NCBI RefSeq assembly: GCF_051652165.1
Contig: NZ_JBOFTR010000004.1
Location: 558,001 to 622,000 of the forward strand
Length of the DNA stretch: 64,000 nucleotides
Direction of reading: 5' to 3'
Origin: Plesiomonas sp051652165
GTDB lineage: Bacteria > Pseudomonadota > Gammaproteobacteria > Enterobacterales > CAMTGL01
A model generated the notes under the pieces. That model saw only the letters and a list, made by a program, of their open reading frames with translations. It had not been told where the DNA came from and did not search any database. The position numbers and the translations under genes were made by a program. Position 1 is the stretch's first letter; the number at the start of each line of letters is the position of its first letter. Of the stretch, positions 18,230 through 26,863 are shown one piece after another.

Positions 18230-18979
18230 ATGATTCCAGAGAAAAAGACAATTCGTCGCATCCAATCCGGTGGCTGTGCTATCCATTGTCAAGACTGTAG
18301 CATTAGTCAATTGTGTATCCCATTTACCCTCAATGAAAGTGAATTGGATCAGTTAGATAATATCATCGAGAGAAAAAAACCAATACAAAAAAGCCAAGCA
18401 CTGTTTAAAGCTGGTGATGAATTAAAATCGCTCTATGCGATCCGTTCTGGAACGATAAAAAGCTATACCATTACCGAACAAGGTGATGAGCAAATTACTG
18501 CATTTCACTTAGCCGGTGATCTCGTTGGTTTTGATGCTATTAATTCAATGACACACCCTAGTTTTGCACAAGCTCTCGAAACATCAATGGTGTGTGAAAT
18601 CCCTTACGAAGTGCTTGATGATCTTTCAGGTAAAATGCCCAAACTGCGTCAGCAGATGATGCGTTTAATGAGCAGTGAAATCAAAGTTGATCAAGACATG
18701 ATCTTGCTGCTATCAAAGAAAAATGCAGAGGAACGTTTAGCTGCTTTTATCTACAATTTATCACATCGTTTTGCTGCACGTGGTTTTTCACCGCGTGAGT
18801 TTCGACTCACGATGACACGGGGTGATATTGGTAACTACCTTGGCTTAACCGTTGAAACGATTAGCCGTTTACTTGGCCGTTTTCAAAAATCTGATATTTT
18901 AGTAGTTAAAGGTAAATACATTACTATCAATGATATCGATGCTCTTTCAGTGTTGGCTGGTAACAATAAATCAGCGTAG
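18230..18979 (+). CDS. fnr: oxygen-responsive transcription regulator FNR
   Basis: Global regulator whose 4Fe-4S cluster allows dimerisation and DNA binding without oxygen. 249 residues, very close to the E. coli protein. Cluster ligands C20, C23, C29 and C122 are all present. C-terminal helix-turn-helix with the recognition helix VETISRLLGR. The ATG at 18230 (MIPEKK) matches homologues; a GTG 12 bases earlier is in frame but less likely. It directly follows the cco genes and is probably autoregulated through the site at 18195. It should control cco and other anaerobic genes, though I found no good FNR box before ccoN. Confidence 0.97.
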   Translation: MIPEKKTIRRIQSGGCAIHCQDCSISQLCIPFTLNESELDQLDNIIERKKPIQKSQALFKAGDELKSLYAIRSGTIKSYTITEQGDEQITAFHLAGDLVGFDAINSMTHPSFAQALETSMVCEIPYEVLDDLSGKMPKLRQQMMRLMSSEIKVDQDMILLLSKKNAEERLAAFIYNLSHRFAARGFSPREFRLTMTRGDIGNYLGLTVETISRLLGRFQKSDILVVKGKYITINDIDALSVLAGNNKSA

Positions 18980-19001
18980 TTTTAACTCAAAACCTTAACA
19001 A

Positions 19002-19030
19002 GGGTCAACGATTACTCATATTCTTGACCC
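19002..19030 (+). terminator. possible weak terminator after fnr
   Basis: GGGTCAA (19002-19008) and TTGACCC (19024-19030) form a 7-bp stem with a 15-base loop, followed by a pyrimidine-rich stretch without a true T run. Confidence 0.35.
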
Positions 19031-19128
19031 GTGTCTCTCTTCTGACTTTCTCATTCTGCTATTTATATAATACGTACGATCAATATCTGTCATTCCATAA
19101 CCAGTAGCCTCAAAGATAGGGGGACTGT

Positions 19129-20088
19129 ATGCTTAAATACCGTAATATTCTTGTTGCAATTGATCCTAATCAAGAAGATCAACCTGCATTAAGCCGTGCT
19201 ATCTATCTTGCTCAACAAGAAGAAGGTACAACCATTACTGCTTTTTTATCTATCTATGACTTTTCGTATGAAATGACATCGATGCTCTCTGCCGATGAAC
19301 GGCAAGCTATGCGTAATGGTGTTGTTGGGCAGCGTATTAGTTGGATTCAAGATATACTGGCTCAATGTACGCATTCTAATGCGTATAAAGAGAATGCCGT
19401 TTCTATTAACATTAACGTTGTTTGGCATAACCGCCCTTTTGAAGCTATTATTCAACAGGTAATTCGAGGAAAGCATGACTTACTGATCAAAGCGACTCAT
19501 CAGCATGATGGATTAGAGTCACTCATCTTTACACCAACAGATTGGCATCTGTTACGCAAGTGCCCATGCCCTGTTTTAATGGTAAAAGCGCAAACATGGC
19601 GGGAATATAATAAGTTAATCGTGGCTGTAAATCTATCCAGTGACGAAGAGTACCATTTGGAATTGAACCAAAAATTGCTCGACGAAGCTCAAACCTTGAG
19701 TAAAGCACTGCCACAATCAGAAATTCATTTAGTCAACGCATATCCCTCAACACCTCTCAATATTACTATTGATATTCCTGAGTTTGATCCTACAACTTAT
19801 AATGATGCTATTCGTGGGCATCACTTATTAGGTATGAAGGCATTACGCCAACACAATAATATTGATGTTGAACATACCCATGTTGTTGAGGGTTTACCTG
19901 AAGAGGTTATTCCTGATATCGCGACTCAACTTGATGCTGAATTAGTCATTTTAGGCACAATTGGTCGCACTGGATTTTCAGCCGCATTTATCGGTAATAC
20001 GGCTGAACATGTGATTGATCGGCTTACTTGTGATTTATTGGCCGTAAAACCAGAAGGGTTTATCTGCCCCATTGATGCAGAGAGTTAA
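19129..20088 (+). CDS. uspE: universal stress protein E (tandem Usp domains)
   Basis: 319 residues made of two Usp domains in tandem, the UspE architecture (E. coli 316). The first begins RNILVAIDPNQEDQPALSRA; the second ends with the nucleotide-site-like GTIGRTGFSAAFIGNTAEHV. Cytoplasmic, linked in E. coli to stress resistance and motility. A strong ribosome site (AGGGGGA) precedes the ATG. The fnr-uspE neighbourhood is conserved in many gammaproteobacteria. Confidence 0.92.
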   Translation: MLKYRNILVAIDPNQEDQPALSRAIYLAQQEEGTTITAFLSIYDFSYEMTSMLSADERQAMRNGVVGQRISWIQDILAQCTHSNAYKENAVSININVVWHNRPFEAIIQQVIRGKHDLLIKATHQHDGLESLIFTPTDWHLLRKCPCPVLMVKAQTWREYNKLIVAVNLSSDEEYHLELNQKLLDEAQTLSKALPQSEIHLVNAYPSTPLNITIDIPEFDPTTYNDAIRGHHLLGMKALRQHNNIDVEHTHVVEGLPEEVIPDIATQLDAELVILGTIGRTGFSAAFIGNTAEHVIDRLTCDLLAVKPEGFICPIDAES

Positions 20089-20170
20089 TTAACATATTAG
20101 CACATGTATAAACATAGTTTTGTTGTATACATAATCAATACAGCATAGCTATTATTTTCTATACATATTC

Positions 20171-20226
20171 GGTAAGGCTATTTTTATTTCTCTTTACTTT
20201 TATTAGCCTTGCCGTTTTATTTTTAT
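20171..20226 (+). terminator. possible terminator of uspE
   Basis: GGTAAGGCTA (20171-20180) pairs with TAGCCTTGCC (20204-20213, one G-U) across a 23-base loop, followed by GTTTTATTTTTA. The large loop lowers confidence. Confidence 0.45.
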
Positions 20227-20289
20227 GGCCTTTGAGTTGTATGTCGTCTGTGTTAATTCGCTTGATTATATATAAATCTTTATACTCTT

Positions 20290-21210
20290 TTATAACCAGC
20301 GAGCCTCACTGGTAAAGCAGAGCGACAGCCATGGGTCACTCCCCAGCTCATCCCCCAACTCAGCCCATAATTCAGCACGAATATTATCTTGTCGGTGTAT
20401 ACCCCAATCCCCTTCGCATGGAACAAGAATATTCACTTCAACTTCATAGCGACGACCAATTTTTGCCAAATGGCTGGAGTATTCGATAAACCCGTGACGA
20501 GTGGCAATATGCGATAATGTTTGATCTAAATGATCTGAAAGTGAGGAGCGCGGTGCAACAAGTAACACTTCACGTAAGTTACGGCGTAACACATTAATGG
20601 GGATCAGCATCGCAACCAAAGCAAGTACCAACACCATTACGGAGTCAATGTATAGATTCATCCAAGCAAATTGGGTAGGTTCGAGCAATTTAGCAATACA
20701 AAATCCAACCAATATGGTGGCACTTAATAAGCTATCTACCAACCACTCTTTGGCATCTACACTGACCAGCTCTGAGTTTACCGAGCGGGCAACCCGAGAT
20801 TCAAACCAATATACCGTTAAACAAAATAGGGTTGATAGCGATGCATAGATTAATGCACTGTCGAGGTTAACCGCATGTCCACCGGTACGAATAGAGAGAA
20901 GAGCATTGAAAAATGCGTATATACACGTCAGTAAAATAATACTGCCGTTTACCACATTAATCAGAGGTTCAAGGTGAGCGTAGCCATATTGAAAGCGGTG
21001 GTCATCTGGACGAGCAACCAGATAGGCGGTCATTAACCCGAGCCCTGTCATCGCCATACTGAGCAATGAAAACAAACCATCCATAAAGATAGCATCAGAT
21101 CCAACAGATAAACCATAACCAATACCAAAGCCAGACATAATGATTGTTCCGGCCAATGACAGTTTTAAAGCCTGACGTTCCCTAATAAGGGCATGGTTAA
21201 TAGCAACCAT
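20290..21210 (-). CDS. cation diffusion facilitator family transporter, atypical metal site
   Basis: Inner-membrane divalent-cation exporter of the CDF type, 306 residues with about six helices and a C-terminal cytoplasmic domain. The start at 21210 (MVAINHAL) has GGAGGA six bases upstream; an ATG at 21282 lacks support. Helix 2 reads MDGLFSLL and helix 5 VDAKEWLVDS. Where FieF/YiiP has the D-D-H-D zinc site, this protein appears to have D-S-E-D. HRFQYGYAHLEPL corresponds to the conserved loop after helix 2. The substrate is therefore uncertain and may differ from zinc or iron. Confidence 0.82.
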   Translation of the reverse strand: MVAINHALIRERQALKLSLAGTIIMSGFGIGYGLSVGSDAIFMDGLFSLLSMAMTGLGLMTAYLVARPDDHRFQYGYAHLEPLINVVNGSIILLTCIYAFFNALLSIRTGGHAVNLDSALIYASLSTLFCLTVYWFESRVARSVNSELVSVDAKEWLVDSLLSATILVGFCIAKLLEPTQFAWMNLYIDSVMVLVLALVAMLIPINVLRRNLREVLLVAPRSSLSDHLDQTLSHIATRHGFIEYSSHLAKIGRRYEVEVNILVPCEGDWGIHRQDNIRAELWAELGDELGSDPWLSLCFTSEARWL

Positions 21211-21504
21211 AAGTGTTCCTCCATTCAAATAAAAAAATGATACACATGAGTGATGTTTTTGAGCCGACGTTTTAGATAGCAAAAATTATGCAGCACACGC
21301 CATATAGGACAGGGAGTCGAATGTGGCTCATTAAGCCCTGCTCAGACCGCAACTGTAGAGTCAAAAACAGCTAGAAGATAGCATACAGATAATATTTGTA
21401 CCCGACTCTATCTTCCTCTTTCCGATAAGACTTATCGTGTTTATCGTTTTATAATCACAAAAGATATTAAAAACACACTTTTAAGCACGTTTACGCTAAT
21501 CATC

Positions 21505-21852
21505 ATGATGACAATAAATTCTGAAAACCCCTTCTCGGCACGCTGGAGTCGAGCAGGAAATACGCTGTGTTTAGGACATTGGATCATTACCTACAACGAT
21601 GCATTACTGAACATTCCTGATAAAAATAATGAAAATCATATGGATACATATGGGATTTACTCTTTTATGTCACCAGATGACCCACTATTTGCCGAAGGGC
21701 TACATTGTGATGAGTGGATTATTAAGCATGCCGACTGGGTTGTTGACTGTTTTATTGATCACGCAATTCCGGCTGATGAAATGCACTTACGCTGGTTTTA
21801 TGAGGCCATTAATCTGGCCGATTGGCGCTGCGGAAGCTGTGGTGGCTGCTGA
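21505..21852 (+). CDS. conserved-looking orphan with C-terminal CGSCGGC
   Basis: 115 residues, cytoplasmic, acidic, rich in Trp and His. It ends with the cysteine cluster CGSCGGC at the very C-terminus, plus C22, C68 and C81 inside. I recall similar unnamed proteins in other gammaproteobacteria but know no function. The cluster could bind a metal or act in thiol chemistry. The start may be 21505 or the ATG at 21508. Divergent from the cation exporter, so a metal connection is possible but only inferred. Confidence 0.65.
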   Translation: MMTINSENPFSARWSRAGNTLCLGHWIITYNDALLNIPDKNNENHMDTYGIYSFMSPDDPLFAEGLHCDEWIIKHADWVVDCFIDHAIPADEMHLRWFYEAINLADWRCGSCGGC

Positions 21853-21943
21853 GAACAGCCTGAGAGTCTAGTTATTGTCACATGTTCAAGGTATATTCTT
21901 CAACGTATCGAATTTTCGATATGCCGTTATTCAGGAGTAGGCC

Positions 21944-22036
21944 ATGACTCGTGACGAGTTACTTCAATGGGCAGATATTGAATCTGCCAAAGCCAACGGA
22001 ATGGCTGCCCTGAACAGTTATCACGGAAAAGAGTAA
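21944..22036 (+). CDS. 30-residue small protein candidate
   Basis: ATG at 21944 follows AGGAG by seven bases. It encodes 30 hydrophilic residues (MTRDELLQWADIESAKANGM, then ten more ending HGKE), likely one amphipathic helix. A strong terminator begins 8 bases after the stop. The ribosome site, compact ORF and dedicated terminator together argue for a real small gene. Family not recognised. Confidence 0.6.
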   Translation: MTRDELLQWADIESAKANGMAALNSYHGKE

Positions 22037-22043
22037 TCTACTG

Positions 22044-22066
22044 GCCCGCTCTGCGGGCTTTTTTTT
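22044..22066 (+). terminator. rho-independent terminator after the 30-aa ORF
   Basis: GCCCGC-TCT-GCGGGC followed by eight T, a very strong terminator. Isolates the small ORF from ttcA. Confidence 0.92.
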
Positions 22067-22172
22067 GTCGCAATTTTTGTGGTAATAACGGCAGAAAACC
22101 GTACCATACGCGGCATAGATTTATTGTACCAGATGCAATGTTTGCATCTTAGAGAATATCAGCATTAGAAAT

Positions 22173-23108
22173 ATGACGATGACACAAGATCTTAATCAAA
22201 AACAACAGTATAACTTCAATAAACTGCAAAAACGTTTACGCCGTGAAATCGGCACGGCGATTGCTGACTTTAACATGATTGAGGAAGGCGACCGAATTAT
22301 GGTCTGCTTGTCCGGTGGTAAAGACAGTTATACGCTGCTCGATATTTTGCGTAATTTGCAGCAAAGTGCGCCAATTAATTTTGAACTGATTGCCGTAAAT
22401 CTGGATCAGAAGCAGCCTGGTTTTCCGTCAGAAATCCTGCCTGCTTATCTGGAAAGTATCGGTGTTGAGTACAAAATTGTTGAAGAAGATACCTACTCTA
22501 TTGTTAAAGATAAGATCCCCGAAGGTAAAACTACCTGTTCGCTCTGCTCACGCTTGCGCCGCGGTATTTTATATCGTACGGCGACTGAGTTGGGTGCAAC
22601 CAAGATTGCATTAGGGCATCACCGTGATGACATCCTCGAGACGATGTTCTTAAATATGTTCTACGGTGGAAAACTCAAAGGTATGCCGCCAAAACTGGTC
22701 AGTGATGATGGTAAGCATGTGGTGATCCGTCCGCTGGCATATTGCCGTGAAAAAGATATCGAACGTTATGCTGAGGTGCGTGACTTCCCGATTATTCCGT
22801 GCAACTTGTGTGGTTCACAACCAAACTTGCAGCGTCAGGTCATCAAAGAGATGTTACGTGGCTGGGATAAGAGCCATCCGGGTCGAATTGAAACCATGTT
22901 CCGCGCAACGCAAAATATTGTTCCTTCACACATGTGTGATAGCGCATTGTTTGATTTCAAATCTATTCATGCCGGCAGCGAAGTGGTTGATGGCGGGGAT
23001 ATTGCGTTTGATAGACAAGAGATCCCTCTGCAACCAGTGGGTTTAGAAGATGATGAAGATTTGGTCGTCAATATCGGCGAACGTCTTGATATTGTTGAGC
23101 TGAAATAA
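22173..23108 (+). CDS. ttcA: tRNA 2-thiocytidine biosynthesis protein TtcA
   Basis: ATP- and iron-sulfur-dependent enzyme that thiolates cytidine 32 of certain tRNAs. 311 residues. PP-loop SGGKDSYTLL (about 49-58), CSLC (about 123-126) and CNLCG (about 214-218), whose cysteines hold the cluster. Strong similarity to E. coli TtcA from FNKLQKRLRR onward. The start is 22173 or the ATG two codons later. Followed by a terminator shared with convergent efp. Confidence 0.96.
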   Translation: MTMTQDLNQKQQYNFNKLQKRLRREIGTAIADFNMIEEGDRIMVCLSGGKDSYTLLDILRNLQQSAPINFELIAVNLDQKQPGFPSEILPAYLESIGVEYKIVEEDTYSIVKDKIPEGKTTCSLCSRLRRGILYRTATELGATKIALGHHRDDILETMFLNMFYGGKLKGMPPKLVSDDGKHVVIRPLAYCREKDIERYAEVRDFPIIPCNLCGSQPNLQRQVIKEMLRGWDKSHPGRIETMFRATQNIVPSHMCDSALFDFKSIHAGSEVVDGGDIAFDRQEIPLQPVGLEDDEDLVVNIGERLDIVELK

Positions 23109-23117
23109 CCGCAAAAA

Positions 23118-23145
23118 AAAGAGAGCGCATTGCGCTCTCTTTTTA
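23118..23145. terminator. bidirectional terminator between ttcA and efp
   Basis: AAGAGAGCGC-ATT-GCGCTCTCTT with A run before and T run after. Serves ttcA on the plus strand and efp on the minus strand. Confidence 0.92.
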
Positions 23146-23180
23146 TTTTCACACCAACATGTTCTTACACGATCAATCAA

Positions 23181-23750
23181 TTACTTGTTGATACGGCGCT
23201 TGAACTCATTGGTACGGGTATCGATTTCGATCATATCGCCAATTTGTACAAAGTCAGCGACGGTCAGCGTGTAGTTAGTACCGACCAGTGTTGCTGGCTT
23301 CATCACTTTGCCTGAAGTATCACCACGCGCAGACGGCTCGGTGTAAGCAACTTCACGAACGATAGTGGTTGGCAGTTCTACGCTGATAGCTTTATCGTTG
23401 TAGAAGGTCACTTGGCAGATATCTTCCATGCCGTCTACCATGTAGTGCAGCATTTCGCCCAAGTTTTCAGTTTCGATATCATACTGATTGTAATCACTGT
23501 CCATGAATACATACATTGGGTCAGCGAAGTAAGAGTAAGTACACTCTTTACGCTCCAGAATGATATCTTCCATTTTTTCGTCAGCTTTGAAGACTGTCTC
23601 GGTTCCCGCACCAGTTAGCAGGCCTTTCAGCTTCATTTTACACACGGCAGAGTTACGACCGGATTTGTTAAATTCGGACTTCAGTACAATCATTGGCTCG
23701 CCGCCAATCATAACTACGTTACCGGCACGGATTTCCTGAGCAACTTTCAT
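23181..23750 (-). CDS. efp: elongation factor P, arginine-32 (EarP-modified) type
   Basis: Relieves ribosome stalling at polyproline stretches. 189 residues with the usual KOW-like and two OB domains. The loop that reaches the peptidyl-transferase centre reads NKSGRNSA with Arg at position 32, not Lys-34-type as in E. coli. That residue is rhamnosylated by EarP, encoded just upstream on the same strand, so substrate and modifier sit together. AGGAAA precedes the ATG. Confidence 0.96.
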   Translation of the reverse strand: MKVAQEIRAGNVVMIGGEPMIVLKSEFNKSGRNSAVCKMKLKGLLTGAGTETVFKADEKMEDIILERKECTYSYFADPMYVFMDSDYNQYDIETENLGEMLHYMVDGMEDICQVTFYNDKAISVELPTTIVREVAYTEPSARGDTSGKVMKPATLVGTNYTLTVADFVQIGDMIEIDTRTNEFKRRINK

Positions 23751-23795
23751 CGGTATTTCCTGTATTCAACAAGAGTTTTTGAAAAGCGCCGTATT

Positions 23796-24968
23796 CTAAC
23801 TGCTTTGTGAAAATTTCACTAGCTGACAAGCTAAATCTTCTGTCAAAGCTAACGTATTTGCCCATTCGAGTGCCTGTTTTTTCAGCAAATCATACTCATT
23901 ATCTAAAGTAGACCATGCTTTTAGCTCACACTGACCTGAATTATAACCCTGACAAAACTGCCTCATAGGTTCGGCCAGCGCTGTTGGCCATGCCTCAAGA
24001 TAGCGGGTTAAAAAGGCATCTAATTTTTCGATATGTGCCTGTTCTTCTTGCGGATAGATATGCCAGATAAAAGGAACGCCTGCCCACTGAGCTCGGATAA
24101 AAGAGTCTTCGCCGCGAATAAAATTCAGATCGCAACTCCAGAGTAAACGATCAAATCCGGCCTGATCAGTAAACGGCAATACCTCCAAGCGAAGATGACC
24201 GTTACACCAGTGATCGCCTGCCTGTAATGCTGGCAATGCGAGCTGTTCTGTCAGATAGGTTAAGGTTCGCCCTTCCGGTACTAAGCAGCGCACCGGTTTT
24301 TCAGCGTCAGCCCAATATTGAATAAGTGTAAGTAAAGCTGGGTTTTCATACGTAAACAGGCTGACCCACTGCTCATTCTCACACTTAGGCATGATTCCCC
24401 GCTCTTCCCAGTAACAACCGATAGCATGCGGATCAGCTTGCCACTGTTCACGCGCAGCCAATAACCCCTGCTCACGCAATAAACCGCCGGTTTTTGCTGT
24501 AAATCCTGGAAAGAAAAAGTGTTTAGTGAGGCCATCAGACTGCAGTGATGGCAGTGCATGACACCCCTCGACCCACGGCTCGGCACTCAGATACTCTAAA
24601 TTTAACCAACAAGGTGCTACCGTACACTGGCGCATCTGTGCTCTGAAATACTCTGGCAGCTCACAGGCAAAAGCCTCAATCACATTGTAAGCGGGTATCA
24701 CAGGCTCTGCTCCACCCTGTGGCTTTGCTTGCCACAAGCAGAGGGTTATCCCAACATACTGCTGCTGCACACGGTGTGCATCTACTCCGGGACAGATTCG
24801 GGCACATGACGCCAGATCATCAACCCACAAGCGTACCCTCTGTTGATACTCAGTGGTCAATTGACGCGCCAAACGCAGCGTCACGCCGATATCGCCATAA
24901 TTATCCACGACTGTACAAAAAATATCCCAGTCATAACGCTGTTCACTCATACTGCATTGCCTGCACAT
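23796..24968 (-). CDS. earP: EF-P arginine rhamnosyltransferase EarP
   Basis: Inverting GT-B-type glycosyltransferase that moves rhamnose from dTDP-rhamnose to Arg32 of EF-P. 390 residues. The N-terminus WDIFCTVVDNYGDIGVTLRLARQL is the family signature and contains the catalytic Asp. GEDSFIRAQWAG near residue 287 is the nucleotide-sugar site. Located 45 bases upstream of efp in the same direction. The start may be 24968 (AAAGG upstream) or the ATG at 24950, which fits homologues better. Confidence 0.93.
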   Translation of the reverse strand: MCRQCSMSEQRYDWDIFCTVVDNYGDIGVTLRLARQLTTEYQQRVRLWVDDLASCARICPGVDAHRVQQQYVGITLCLWQAKPQGGAEPVIPAYNVIEAFACELPEYFRAQMRQCTVAPCWLNLEYLSAEPWVEGCHALPSLQSDGLTKHFFFPGFTAKTGGLLREQGLLAAREQWQADPHAIGCYWEERGIMPKCENEQWVSLFTYENPALLTLIQYWADAEKPVRCLVPEGRTLTYLTEQLALPALQAGDHWCNGHLRLEVLPFTDQAGFDRLLWSCDLNFIRGEDSFIRAQWAGVPFIWHIYPQEEQAHIEKLDAFLTRYLEAWPTALAEPMRQFCQGYNSGQCELKAWSTLDNEYDLLKKQALEWANTLALTEDLACQLVKFSQSS

Positions 24969-25208
24969 TGATTAGCCTTTTATAGGTTATTTTACGCTAT
25001 TTCATCTGCGAAATGAGTGCCTTGAATGGTGAGATCTCAATCACACTACTGAGGAATTGCATTAAAAAGCAGTGATCTCTGCCTGCAAGCACGATTTTTT
25101 CCCGCTGACGGTTGCTCAAAAGCCGTTCAACCTGTAGTCTGCGCCTCTAATTGAACATCTGTGTGATGCTCATCATCTCATTTCATTCACTGTTTTAGGT
25201 ACGCACCC

Positions 25209-26798
25209 TTGCTTTCCACAGCCAATATCACAATGCAATTCGGCGACAAGCCGCTTTTTGAAAATATCTCCGTTAAATTCGGTGAAGGTAATCGTTATGG
25301 TCTGATCGGGGCTAACGGTTGTGGGAAATCCACCTTCATGAAAATTCTGAGCGGTGAATTAGAGCAAAGCGCTGGTAATGTCAGCCTTGATGTCAATGAG
25401 CGTATGACCAAGTTGGGTCAGGATCAGTTCGCGTATGAAGAGTACAACGTAATTGATACCGTCATCATGGGGCACAAGGAGCTGTGGGAAATTAAGCAAG
25501 AGCGTGATCGCATCTATAATCTGCCTGAAATGAGCGAAGATGACGGCATGAAAGTAGCCGATCTTGAGGTTCAGTTCGCTGAAATGGATGGTTACTCTGC
25601 TGAAGCGCGTGCTGGCGAGCTTTTGCTTGGTGTAGGTATTCCACTAGAGCAGCATTTTGGCCTGATGAGTGCCGTAGCACCGGGTTGGAAACTACGGGTA
25701 TTACTGGCACAAGTGCTGTTTGCTGAACCTGATATCATGCTGCTTGATGAACCAACCAACAACTTGGATATTCATACTATCCGTTGGCTAGAAGATGTGC
25801 TGAATCAGCGCAACTGTACCATGATCATTATTTCGCATGACCGCCACTTCCTGAACAGTGTTTGTACCCATATGGCCGATCTGGATTATGGTGATCTACG
25901 CCTATTCCCTGGCAACTATGATGAGTACATGACTGCGGCAACACAAGCGCGTGAGCGTCTATTAGCAGATAACGCCAAGAAAAAAGCACAACTGACCGAG
26001 CTTCAATCTTTCGTCAGCCGCTTCTCTGCAAACGCCTCAAAAGCAAAACAAGCAACATCACGTGCGCGTCAGATGGATAAAATTAAGCTTGAGGAAGTAA
26101 AAGCATCAAGCCGTCAGAATCCATTTATTCGTTTCGAACAGGAAAAAACGCTGTTCCGTAACGCACTTGAAGTTCAAAAGCTGGCTCAGGGCTATGATGG
26201 CAATACCCTTTTCTCTGGCTTTAACTTGATGACTGAAGTGGGTGAACGCGTTGCGATTATCGGCCAGAATGGTGTGGGTAAGTCTACCCTGCTGCACACC
26301 TTAGTCGGCTTGATGGAAGCACAAAGCGGCACGATTAAGTGGTCAGAAAATGCGCACATTGGTTATTATGCACAAGATCATGCCGACGAGTTTGATTGTG
26401 ATCTGAACCTGTATGACTGGCTTGATCAGTGGAAAAAACCGGGCGATGATGAGCAGGTTATCCGTGGCATGCTTGGCCGGATGCTGTTCTCGCAAAATGA
26501 TATTCTCAAATCAGTACGGGTGATCTCCGGTGGTGAACAAGGCCGTATGCTGTTTGCTAAGCTGATGCTGCAAAAGCCGAATATTTTAGTGATGGATGAA
26601 CCGACTAACCATATGGATATGGAGTCTATTGAATCTCTGAACTTGGCATTGGAAAACTACAAAGGCACATTGTTCTTTGTCAGCCACGACCGTCAGTTTG
26701 TCTCTTCACTTGCCACCCGTATTATTGAATTAACCCCTGAGGGTATTCAAGACTTTAACGGCACTTACGATGAGTATTTGCGTCGTCAAGGTTTGTAA
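25209..26798 (+). CDS. ybiT: ABC-F family ATPase YbiT
   Basis: Soluble twin ABC ATPase of the ABC-F group, thought to act on the ribosome. 529 residues. The first domain has GANGCGKST and LLDEPTNNLD, with the degenerate signature APGWKLR that is normal for YbiT. A linker with charged coiled coil (about 245-300) follows. The second domain has GQNGVGKST, ISGGEQGR and MDEPTNHMD. No membrane segments. Starts with TTG, judged from alignment to the E. coli N-terminus (MLVSSNVTMQFG). Downstream terminator present. Confidence 0.92.
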   Translation: MLSTANITMQFGDKPLFENISVKFGEGNRYGLIGANGCGKSTFMKILSGELEQSAGNVSLDVNERMTKLGQDQFAYEEYNVIDTVIMGHKELWEIKQERDRIYNLPEMSEDDGMKVADLEVQFAEMDGYSAEARAGELLLGVGIPLEQHFGLMSAVAPGWKLRVLLAQVLFAEPDIMLLDEPTNNLDIHTIRWLEDVLNQRNCTMIIISHDRHFLNSVCTHMADLDYGDLRLFPGNYDEYMTAATQARERLLADNAKKKAQLTELQSFVSRFSANASKAKQATSRARQMDKIKLEEVKASSRQNPFIRFEQEKTLFRNALEVQKLAQGYDGNTLFSGFNLMTEVGERVAIIGQNGVGKSTLLHTLVGLMEAQSGTIKWSENAHIGYYAQDHADEFDCDLNLYDWLDQWKKPGDDEQVIRGMLGRMLFSQNDILKSVRVISGGEQGRMLFAKLMLQKPNILVMDEPTNHMDMESIESLNLALENYKGTLFFVSHDRQFVSSLATRIIELTPEGIQDFNGTYDEYLRRQGL

Positions 26799-26818
26799 TA
26801 CAACACTAATAAATAAAA

Positions 26819-26844
26819 ACAGAGAGCTAAATGCTCTCTGTTTT
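26819..26844 (+). terminator. terminator between ybiT and the GGDEF/EAL-type gene
   Basis: ACAGAGAGC-TAAAT-GCTCTCTGT followed by TTTATTT. Mainly for ybiT; the A-rich left flank may let it act for the convergent gene too. Confidence 0.85.
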
Positions 26845-26863
26845 ATTTATACGATGAGAGCTC

